A stretch of 64,000 bases of DNA, taken from Amycolatopsis sp. FDAARGOS 1241. Lineage in GTDB: Bacteria > Actinomycetota > Actinomycetes > Mycobacteriales > Pseudonocardiaceae. The stretch covers positions 6,955,001 to 7,019,000 of the forward strand of contig NZ_CP069526.1 in NCBI RefSeq assembly GCF_016889705.1. The letters are read 5' to 3'. Below the pieces are notes generated by a model. It had not been told where the DNA came from. It saw nothing but the letters and a program-made list of their open reading frames with translations, and made no database searches. Positions 9,991 through 16,427 of the stretch are shown here, piece by piece. Position numbers and translations under genes: made by a program. Position 1 is the stretch's first letter; the number at the start of each line of letters is the position of its first letter.

Positions 9991-10024
9991 GTATTGCATA
10001 CGGATGATCTCTACTGTATTCAGT
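9991..10024. promoter_or_regulatory. divergent promoter/operator between gntR and aminotransferase
   Basis: Rightward: TTGCAT (9994-9999), 17-bp spacer, TATTCA (10017-10022), then ATG at 10029, so the transcript would start at or beside the start codon. Two short inverted repeats overlap these boxes: GTAT-TGC-ATAC (9991-10001) and ACTG-TATT-CAGT (10013-10024). Either could be the site of the adjacent GntR protein, blocking both -35 and -10. The low local GC content marks the segment out from its surroundings. Confidence 0.5.
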
Positions 10025-10028
10025 TCGC

Positions 10029-11234
10029 ATGCCCAGTATTCAGCCCGTCGACGTGGCCCGCGCCCGCGCCGAGACGCCCGGCTGTACCGGCGTCGTCCAC
10101 TTCAACAACGCCGGCTCGGCGCTCCCGCCGGCCCTCGTGACCGACACGATGGTCGACTACCTGCGAGCCGAGGCGCTGGTCGGCGGCTACGAGGCCGCCG
10201 CGGCCACGGCCGAGCGCAGCGCCGCCGTGTACACGTCCATCGCGCGGCTGATCAACGCCGAGCCCGAGGACATCGCCATCACGGACAACGCGACGCGCTC
10301 GTGGCAAGCGGTGTTCTACGCACTGCGGTTCGGCACGGGCGACCGGATCCTGACCTCGCGCGCCGAGTACGCGAGCAATGCGATCGCCTACCTCCAGATC
10401 GCGCGCCGCACCGGGGCGCGCGTCGAGGTCGTCGCCGACGACGAAACCGGGCAGCTGGACGTGGCCGACCTGCGGCGGCTGATCGACGAGCACGTGAAGC
10501 TCATCGCCGTGAGCCACGTGCCGACGCAGGGTGGCCTCGTGAACCCGGCCGAGGAGATCGGCGCGGTCGCGCGCGAAGCCGGCATCCCGTTCCTGCTCGA
10601 CGCGTGCCAATCGGCCGGGCAGCTCGACCTCGACGTCGAGCGGCTGCAGTGCGACGCGCTGTCGGCCACCGGCCGCAAGTACCTGCGCGGGCCGCGCGGC
10701 ACCGGCTTCCTGTACGTGCACCCGCGGCTGCGCGAGCGGCTCGAACCGGCGACGCTCGACCTGCACTCGGCCAGCTGGGAAGCGCCGGACGAGTACGTGG
10801 TCGACCCGACGGCGAAGCGGTTCGAAGTCTGGGAACGCGACCACGCCGCCGTGCTCGGGCTCGGGGCGGCCGTCGACTACGCGCTCGAATGGGGCCTGTC
10901 GGCGATCGAAGCCCGCGTCGGCGCGCTGGCGGCGACGCTGCGCGGGCGGCTGGGCGAGATCGAAGGGGTGCAGGTGCACGACGTCGGCGCGCGCAAGTGC
11001 GGACTGGTGTCGTTCAGCCTCGACGGACTCGGCTCCGAGCAGGTGATGCGCACGCTCGCGGCCGCGAAGATCAATACGAGCGTGACCCACGCGACCTCGG
11101 CGCAGTACGACTTCACCGCGCGGCACCTGCCCGCCCTCGTGCGCGCGTCGGTGCACTACTACAACACCGACGACGAGATCGATCTGCTGACGAGCGAGGT
11201 CGCCAAGCTGGCTCAGGAATCGCGCAGCAGCTGA
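10029..11234 (+). CDS. class-V aminotransferase / cysteine-desulfurase-like PLP enzyme
   Basis: 401 aa, fold type I PLP enzyme. The N-terminus has HFNNAGSALPP; Asp191 in LLDACQSAGQ binds the pyridine nitrogen; Lys217 in SATGRKYLRGPRG should form the Schiff base; the C-terminus has RASVHYYNTDDEID, typical of the SufS/CsdA-NifS-EgtE superfamily. No active-site cysteine loop of a dedicated desulfurase can be assigned with confidence, so amino-acid lyase or epimerase activity is as likely as cysteine desulfuration. No sulfur-assembly genes are nearby. The gene is probably leaderless and controlled by the divergent GntR. It overlaps the convergent acyl-CoA dehydrogenase by 22 bp. Confidence 0.88.
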   Translation: MPSIQPVDVARARAETPGCTGVVHFNNAGSALPPALVTDTMVDYLRAEALVGGYEAAAATAERSAAVYTSIARLINAEPEDIAITDNATRSWQAVFYALRFGTGDRILTSRAEYASNAIAYLQIARRTGARVEVVADDETGQLDVADLRRLIDEHVKLIAVSHVPTQGGLVNPAEEIGAVAREAGIPFLLDACQSAGQLDLDVERLQCDALSATGRKYLRGPRGTGFLYVHPRLRERLEPATLDLHSASWEAPDEYVVDPTAKRFEVWERDHAAVLGLGAAVDYALEWGLSAIEARVGALAATLRGRLGEIEGVQVHDVGARKCGLVSFSLDGLGSEQVMRTLAAAKINTSVTHATSAQYDFTARHLPALVRASVHYYNTDDEIDLLTSEVAKLAQESRSS

Positions 11235-12352
11235 CGCGCGATCACGAGCTTCTGGATCTCGCTGGTGCCCTCGTAGATGCGGAACAGGCGCGCGTCGCGG
11301 TAGATCCGCTCCACGGTCACGCCGCGGAGGTAGCCCGCACCGCCGTGCACCTGCACCGCGCGGTCGGCGACGCGACCGAGCATCTCGGTGCAGAACAGCT
11401 TCGCCGACGACGGGCCGAGCCTGCGGTCCTCACCCGATTCGTACGCCTCGGCGGCCGCGTGCACCATCGCGCGCCCGGCCGCCAGCTCGGCGTGCGACTC
11501 GGCGAGCAGCGCCTGCACGAGCTGGTAGTCACCGATCGGGCGGCCGCCCTGGCGAGCGGTCCGCGCGTACTCCACGGCTTCGCCCAGCGCTCGTTCGGCC
11601 ATGCCCACGCACAGTGCCGCGATGTGGAGCCGGCCGCGCGCGAGCGACGCCATCGCGATGCCGAAGCCCTTGCCCTCCTCACCGACGAGGTGCCGCGCCT
11701 GGACCTCGACGTCGTCGAAGAACACCTCGGCCGTCCAGGCGCCGGCCTGGCCCATCTTCCGGTCGTGCGGGCCGACGGTGACGCCCGGCGCGTCCGAAGG
11801 CACGAGCAGCGCCGAGATGCCGTGGCTGCCGGTGCTGTCGGGTTCGGTGCGGGCGAAGACCAGGAAGACGTCGGCGAGCGGCGCGTTGGTGATGAAGCGC
11901 TTGACGCCGGTGAGCCGGTAGCCGCCGTCGACGGGAACCGCGCGGCTGGTGAGCCCGCTCGGGTCGGAACCGGCCTCGGCCTCGGTGAGCGCGAACGACG
12001 CGACGGCCTCGCCCGCGGCCAGCCGCGGCAGCCAGTGCTCCCGCTGCTGCGGCGTGCCGTAGGCGACGATCGCCTGGCCCGCGATGCCGTTGTTGGTGCC
12101 GAAGAGCGAGCGGAACGCGGGTGTCGTGTAGCCGAGTTCGATCGCGAGCCGCACGTCCTCGGACATGCCCAGGCCGAGCCCGCCGAACTCCTCCGGCAAG
12201 GCGAAGCCGAACAGGCCCAGCCCGGCGGCCTTCTCGCGGATCGCGGCGGGGATCTCGTCGCGTTCGTCGATCTCCGCCTCGCGCGGCACGACCTCCTTGC
12301 GCACGAACTCGCGCACGGCCGCCAGCACCTGGCCGAAGTCGTCGGCGTCCAC
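11213..12352 (-). CDS. acyl-CoA dehydrogenase
   Basis: 379 aa, full length for the family. Recognisable segments: the N-terminal helical domain with LPEEFGGLGLG; the flavin-contact segment FALTEAEAGSDPSGL; KRFITNA in the middle beta domain; and the C-terminal YEGTSEIQKLVIARQ, where Glu361 is the expected catalytic base of short/medium-chain enzymes. It oxidises acyl-CoA to enoyl-CoA and passes electrons to ETF. GTG 12352 is supported by GAGGAGGT five bases upstream. It lies 36 bp downstream of a MarR regulator on the same strand, so the two probably form an operon. Chain-length preference cannot be read from the sequence. Confidence 0.95.
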   Translation of the reverse strand: MDADDFGQVLAAVREFVRKEVVPREAEIDERDEIPAAIREKAAGLGLFGFALPEEFGGLGLGMSEDVRLAIELGYTTPAFRSLFGTNNGIAGQAIVAYGTPQQREHWLPRLAAGEAVASFALTEAEAGSDPSGLTSRAVPVDGGYRLTGVKRFITNAPLADVFLVFARTEPDSTGSHGISALLVPSDAPGVTVGPHDRKMGQAGAWTAEVFFDDVEVQARHLVGEEGKGFGIAMASLARGRLHIAALCVGMAERALGEAVEYARTARQGGRPIGDYQLVQALLAESHAELAAGRAMVHAAAEAYESGEDRRLGPSSAKLFCTEMLGRVADRAVQVHGGAGYLRGVTVERIYRDARLFRIYEGTSEIQKLVIARQLLRDS

Positions 12353-12388
12353 CCGGACCTCCTCACTGTTGACTGCTCGCCAGTCACG

Positions 12389-12853
12389 CTACCCGGCGAA
12401 CCACCCCGCGACGTCGAGCCCGAAACCGGTTTCCCCGACCACCGCGCGGAGATCGGCTTCGAGCGCGCGGACGCGGCCGGCTCCCAGCTCGCGCACCCAC
12501 CGGGTCCGCAGGTCGTCGAAGATCGCGGCAGACCTGGCGAGCGCGTCGACGCCCCTTGGCGTGAGGCGCACGAGCTTGCGGCGGGCGTCCTCGGGGTCGT
12601 CCGCGCGCTCGGCGTACCCGAGCGACTCGAGCCGGTCGACGGTTTTGCCCGCGGCCTGCTTCGAGACGCCGAGGCGCTTGCCGAGCTCCGACGCGCTCAC
12701 GCCGCGCCGGCCGATGGCCTGCATCGCGAAGCCGTAGGCGGGCCGCACGTCGGGGTACCCCTGCCGCGCGAGCTCGGCGTGCAGGTCGTCGATCAGCGTG
12801 CGGAAGCCCGCGAACAGCAGCAACGGCAGCGTGAAGCCGGGCGCGTCAGCCAT
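12389..12853 (-). CDS. MarR-family transcriptional regulator
   Basis: 154 aa from ATG 12853 (a TTG at 12874 would add seven residues). The winged helix-turn-helix is clear: VSASELGKRLGVSKQAAGKT for the reader helix, and the beta-wing DDPEDARRKLVRLTPRG. These proteins bind palindromes as dimers and are released by small aromatic or lipophilic ligands. It precedes acyl-CoA dehydrogenase and is divergent from a broken carboxymuconolactone-decarboxylase-like gene. A pair of direct repeats overlaps its 5' end. Confidence 0.9.
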   Translation of the reverse strand: MADAPGFTLPLLLFAGFRTLIDDLHAELARQGYPDVRPAYGFAMQAIGRRGVSASELGKRLGVSKQAAGKTVDRLESLGYAERADDPEDARRKLVRLTPRGVDALARSAAIFDDLRTRWVRELGAGRVRALEADLRAVVGETGFGLDVAGWFAG

Positions 12854-12867
12854 GCCGCTTGCCAAAC

Positions 12868-12898
12868 TCGACAACCAAGTTTACGGTTTCGACAACCA
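12868..12898. promoter_or_regulatory. TCGACAACCA direct repeats in the marR divergent promoter
   Basis: TCGACAACCA occurs at 12868-12877 and again at 12889-12898, exactly 21 bp apart (two helical turns), in the short AT-richer stretch between marR and the divergent gene. The same-face spacing suits two dimers bound side by side. Site identity and binding protein are inferred from position only. Confidence 0.4.
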
Positions 12899-12924
12899 CA
12901 TTGACTATTTTACCGGAGACTCCC

Positions 12925-13476
12925 GTGTCGCACTTCCCCGACCACACCGTCGACTCCGCCCCACCCGCCGCCCGTCGGGCCATGACGGCGACCGCCGAGC
13001 ATTCGGCTCGCTGCCCGCAGCCGTCGCGCGCCTGGCGACGTCACCGGAGCTGCTGAACGGCTTCCTGCGGCTCAGCGCGCTGTTCGAATCGACGACGCTG
13101 GACCCGCTCGAGCGCGAAACCCTCATCCTCACCGTGGCGGCACGCAACCGCTGCCACTTCTGGGTCGCCCTGCACACGGCCCGGCTGCTCAGCGTCGGCG
13201 GCTCCGCCGAACTCGTGGCGGCGCTGCGCTCGGAGTCACCGTTGCCGGTCCCGCGTCTCGAAGCGGTGCGACGCTTCGCGCTCACGGTCCTCGCCACGGC
13301 CGGCGGAGTGCCGGCGGCCGACCTGGACACGTTCCTGGCCGCGGGGTACACGCCGCAGCAGGCGTTGGAAGTCGTGCTCGGGATCGCGACCTACACGCTG
13401 TCGACGTTCGCGAACCGGCTCGTCGACAGACACCCTGCACCCGATCCTGGCCGAGCACGAGTGGACGGCGGCCTGA
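12925..13476 (+). pseudogene. carboxymuconolactone-decarboxylase-like (AhpD-fold) gene with two frameshifts
   Basis: GTG 12925 starts VSHFPDHTVDSAPPAARRAM in one frame; the body continues one frame back with FGSLPAAVARLATSPELL, LDPLERETLILTVAARNRCH and GYTPQQALEVVLGIATYTLS; the last residues (TLHPILAEHEWTAA, stop 13474-13476) are again in the first frame. A one-base loss near 13004 (GAGCATTCGG where GAGCATTTCGG would keep frame) and a one-base gain near 13427 explain this. The family's CxxC-type active site is also altered: the segment reads RCHFWVALH, with Trp where the second Cys usually lies. When intact it would be a small peroxidase/decarboxylase-like protein controlled by the divergent MarR. 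Confidence 0.75.
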
Positions 13477-13495
13477 CTTTCCTCGGTCTGGTTGC

Positions 13496-13529
13496 GGTGG
13501 GCCCACGCTCGTGGAGGCGTGGGCCCACC
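13496..13529. terminator. bidirectional hairpin terminator
   Basis: GGTGGGCCCACGC (13496-13508) pairs perfectly with GCGTGGGCCCACC (13517-13529) across an 8-base loop. It lies between two convergent (both broken) genes; no long T-run follows, as is common in actinobacteria. Confidence 0.75.
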
Positions 13530-13533
13530 GAAC

Positions 13534-14420
13534 TCACGCCTTCGTCAGTGTCACCACCGTGGTGTCGCTGACGGACACATTGGTGTTGTAGTTCGGGTCG
13601 AGAGCCGTCGCCCGGGTGACGACCTCGGCCTGACCTTTCTGGAACGGCGTGGTACCGATCGGATCCACCACCACCTGCCACGGCGCCGCCGCGCCCGGCG
13701 TGCACGGGACCTGCGTGCTGTACGAGCCGCGGATGATCACATTGTGCTTGACCTGCGTGGCTGTACCCGACAACGTGACCGTCGCCGGCTCGGTGCACTC
13801 GAGGGTGCCGGTCAGGCCGGCCTTGCCGTTGAGCGTGCTCGCAGTGCCCGAGGTCGCCACCTTCAGACCGATCCCCAGCTCCGCGGGCGCCGGCGGGTTG
13901 GTGAGGTGCACTTCGCCCCGCGCCGCGGTGGCGCCGTTCTCGCAATGCTGCTCGAACGTCGCGTCGAACTCCTGCACGTAGCCACTCGGTCCGAACACAG
14001 CGTTCTCGACGGTGAAGGTGCTGGTGCTCTCGTTACAGCCGCGGCCGTTGCCGGTCAGCGAGAACCCGGGCGCCTGCAGCGGCTGGAACGGATAGCGCAG
14101 CGCGCCGGCGTAGGTGCCGGGCGCGAGCGCGGTGCCGCGCGGCGCGGCGAAATCGGCGCTCCAGTTGTCGCCATTGGCACCGGACACGGAGATGCCGACG
14201 TAGTCGTCCGCTTCGCTCGCGTTGACGGTCAGCCGATCGTTCGCAGCGGTGTCGTACGCATAGGACTGGCCTCCACTGATCCAGTCGCCCGAGTCGCCGC
14301 TGACGCGAACGTCGCCTTGTCGACGGTCTGCGCGCTCGCCGGAACCGCGACCGCCGTCACGGCCGCGGCGGCGAACGCCAGCACCGCCGCGGCTCTGCCG
14401 GCCAGTTTCACCGAGTGCAT
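13534..14420 (-). pseudogene. secreted protein of unknown function, frameshifted after the signal peptide
   Basis: ATG 14420 follows a good ribosome-binding site (GGGGGAG) and gives a classical signal peptide: MHSVKLAGRAAAVLAFAAAA, then VTAVAVPASA with cleavage before QTVDKATF. Near 14306 the frame breaks; one frame over, the sequence continues VSGDSGDWISGGQSYAYDTA and runs 217+ residues to TTVVTLTKA. A single missing C (ACGTTCGCG for ACGTTCCGCG) restores ATFRVSGDSGDWISGG. The mature part is rich in Thr/Ser/Gly/Ala with paired cysteines (GRGCNES, EQHCENG, LECTEP, VPCTPG), like a beta-sandwich extracellular protein. No family recognised. Without the signal peptide the downstream frame would not be exported. 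Confidence 0.7.
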
Positions 14421-14921
14421 GGCTTCTCCCCCTTCGTAGTGGACGAAACTTGCTGACGGCTTCTCGGCCGATCCGTTCGGTTCGTTACCCACGAAAGGGT
14501 GACGGCCCGTCACGAGAGCCGTCACAAAACCCGCTGGCCCAGGTCATGCCGGGCTCGAGCCGTGAACAAGCGTTCGAGACGCTTCGGAAGATCACCCGTT
14601 CGCCGCAGCGTTCGACGTATCCAGGGCCCCCTTCGGCGCTCCTGACACATGTTCGCCCTTGGCGGGGGCGCGCCGGCCGGGCTTGTCGAGGGGGCAGGCC
14701 CGGCCGGGGGCGCCGGGCGCCCCGGGTGGGAGCCCGCCGCGAGATCGGTCGCTCGTGCCCGGGTTGCGTGCCTCGCGGATCGCGTACGCCGCGGCAACCA
14801 GGTGCCCATGACGCCGAGGACGGTGCCGACGACTGGCAGGCCAGCGATCGCGGCGGTCGAGGACGGGTGGAGCAGCGCTCGATAGCCGGCCGATCGCCGG
14901 GCGGTGTCGAAGGGCGAAGGG
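14421..14921. other. gene-poor interval between secreted protein and tRNA
   Basis: No convincing complete gene. Near 14499-14513 lies GTGACG-GCC-CGTCAC, a small palindrome upstream of the secreted-protein gene. On the minus strand about 14790-14880 encodes STAAIAGLPVVGTVLGVMG, and one frame over, immediately downstream, LVAAAYAIREARNPGTSD; together they look like one short membrane protein broken by a frameshift, but the start and end cannot be placed. The stretch 14650-14740 is very GC-rich low-complexity sequence. Confidence 0.3.
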
Positions 14922-14993
14922 TGGGCGCAGCAGGGTTCGAACCTGCGACCGCTCGGGTGTAAGCCGAGTGCTCTTCCGCTGAGCTATGCGCCC
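14922..14993 (-). tRNA. tRNA-Val (anticodon TAC)
   Basis: Read on the minus strand from 14993: acceptor GGGCGCA pairs with TGCGCCC; D arm AGCTCAGCGGAAGAGC; anticodon stem CTCGG/CCGAG with loop CTTACAC giving anticodon TAC; T arm GCAGGTTCGAACCCTGC; discriminator A. The 3' CCA is not encoded. All four stems close. Confidence 0.93.
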
Positions 14994-14999
14994 CGGGAC

Positions 15000-15025
15000 G
15001 GGACCCGGCGACGAGGCCGGGTCCC
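15000..15025 (-). terminator. hairpin terminator after ahpE
   Basis: GGGACCCGGC (15000-15009) pairs with GCCGGGTCCC (15016-15025) across a 6-base loop, just beyond the ahpE stop and before the tRNA on the same strand. No T-run. Confidence 0.65.
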
Positions 15026-15037
15026 GCCGGGAGAACG

Positions 15038-15499
15038 TCAGGCCAGTTCGGCGATGGCCTTCTTCCACGCCGACTGGTCGCGGGCCTCGCCGGGCTGGTT
15101 GACCTCCGCGAAGCGCACCACACCGTCGGTGTCGATGAGGAAGGTGCCCCGCAGGGCCATGCCGGCCTTGTCGTTGAAGACGCCGTAGGCCTGCGCCACG
15201 GCGCCGTGCGGCCAGAAGTCCGACAGCAGCGGGAACTGGTAGCCCTGCTGCTCCGCCCACACCTTCAGCGAGAAGACCGCGTCGACGGAAACGCCCAGGA
15301 CCTGGACGCCCTTGGTGTCGTAGTCGGCGAACTCGTCGCGCAGCTGGCACAGCTCGCCGGTGCAGGTCCCGCTGAACGCGAACGGGAAGAAGACCAGCAG
15401 CACCGGCTTGTCGCCCTTGAACGACGACAGCGTGACGGGCTGCTTGTTGTAGTCGTTGAGGGTGAAGTCAGGGGCTGGTGAACCGACCTCGACGGCCAT
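15038..15499 (-). CDS. ahpE: peroxiredoxin, AhpE type
   Basis: 153 aa, the length of mycobacterial AhpE. Reduces hydroperoxides and peroxynitrite in the cytoplasm. The thioredoxin-like fold starts MAVEVGSPAPDFTLND; the peroxidatic cysteine is Cys46 in FSGTCTGEL, with Cys51 a possible second cysteine; the conserved Arg is in GMALRGTFLIDTDG. Start ATG 15499 is chosen because it gives the standard N-terminus and has GGAGAGG upstream. Same strand as the DUF3052 gene 74 bp upstream; this ahpE-DUF3052 pair beside aceE is the arrangement of Mycobacterium tuberculosis Rv2238c-Rv2239c-Rv2241. Confidence 0.93.
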   Translation of the reverse strand: MAVEVGSPAPDFTLNDYNKQPVTLSSFKGDKPVLLVFFPFAFSGTCTGELCQLRDEFADYDTKGVQVLGVSVDAVFSLKVWAEQQGYQFPLLSDFWPHGAVAQAYGVFNDKAGMALRGTFLIDTDGVVRFAEVNQPGEARDQSAWKKAIAELA

Positions 15500-15573
15500 A
15501 CCGGCGAATCCTCTCCAGAGCGAACACGAACGTGCGCCGACAACCCTATCGCGTCGGCGCCCGCGGCCCGGGT

Positions 15574-16008
15574 TCAGCGCTGCTTGGCCTTCGAGGACTT
15601 GGGCGACACCAGCCGCGTACCGAGCCAGTCGGCCCCCACGCTGATGTTCGCGGTCTGCGCCAGGCCGACCTGCGGCACGGCTTCGGCGATCTCGCTGGGC
15701 TCGACGTGTCCCGGCTGCCCCGTCTTCGGGGTCAGCACCCAGATCACGCCGTTCTCGTCCAGGGGCCCCCGGGCGTCGACCAGGGCGTCGCCGAGGTCGC
15801 CGTCGTCCTCGCGCCACCAGAGCAGCACGACGTCGATGACCTCCTGCGCGTCCTCGTCGAGGAGTTCAGCACCGATCTCCTCTTCGATCGCCGCGCGGAC
15901 GTCTTCGTCGACGTCCTCGTCCCAGCCGATCTCCTGGACCACCATGTCCGGCTTGATGCCAAGCCTCTCGGCGACGCTGGCGCTGCCTGCGTCTCCCGCG
16001 GCGACCAC
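15574..16008 (-). CDS. DUF3052 family protein
   Basis: 144 aa, acidic, no membrane segment. Contains ERLGIKPDMVVQEIGWDEDV, then VLLWWREDDGDLGDALVDA and WVLTPKTGQPGHVEPSEIAE, the conserved segments of DUF3052, ending in a basic tail (SPKSSKAKQR). Function unknown; the family is actinobacterial and nearly always divergent from aceE, as here. GTG 16008 is chosen for length and the GGAGGA nine bases upstream; GTG 16017 is possible but sits directly on that site. Co-directional with ahpE. Confidence 0.88.
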   Translation of the reverse strand: MVAAGDAGSASVAERLGIKPDMVVQEIGWDEDVDEDVRAAIEEEIGAELLDEDAQEVIDVVLLWWREDDGDLGDALVDARGPLDENGVIWVLTPKTGQPGHVEPSEIAEAVPQVGLAQTANISVGADWLGTRLVSPKSSKAKQR

Positions 16009-16427
16009 TGCTTCCACTCCTCCAACTACGACGGAGCGTGGCGGTCGGCCGGCCCTCGGAGCCACCCCGGCCACCACACTCGGGTACACGGATGTCGATA
16101 GCGAACACTGGCGCGGCGCTGCGCGCAACCGTCCACACCGGATCTTTGACAAGTCGTGTCGCAGCGTAGAGGCCGCCCTGGGCCCTCGTGAGGCCCCGGG
16201 ACGGGTGTCTGTGGGCAGTGTCCCACCACCCCGCGGAACGCCTCCTCTAGGGTTGTGGAGAAAGAAACGCGCGCGCGATACACCGCGCGCGGGGAGTGGT
16301 GCACTCGGGGCGACCCTTGTTACCGGGCAGTAGAGGTGACGGGAGCCGGGCCGGGGACGACGATGGGAATCGGCGAGCACTCCCGCCCAGCAGCTACAAC
16401 GGCTACAACCAGCTACAAGGAGACCCC
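16009..16427. promoter_or_regulatory. aceE/DUF3052 divergent region and aceE leader
   Basis: A 419-bp divergent region. TTGACA at 16146-16151 lacks a well-spaced -10; TAGGGT at 16250-16255 is a better -10 for aceE and would give a leader of about 165 nt. The leader holds a GC hairpin (CGCGCGCG 16270-16277, loop ATACAC, CGCGCGCG 16284-16291) and three near-repeats of GCTACAA (from 16393, 16402 and 16412) running up to the ribosome-binding site AAGGAG before TTG 16428. Function of the repeats unknown. Confidence 0.45.

Noticed and set aside
14592..15350. A 252-codon minus-strand frame spanning ahpE and the tRNA
   Set aside because: It runs through a complete tRNA and the antisense/alternate frame of ahpE; only a short membrane-like stretch near 14800-14880 is of any interest.
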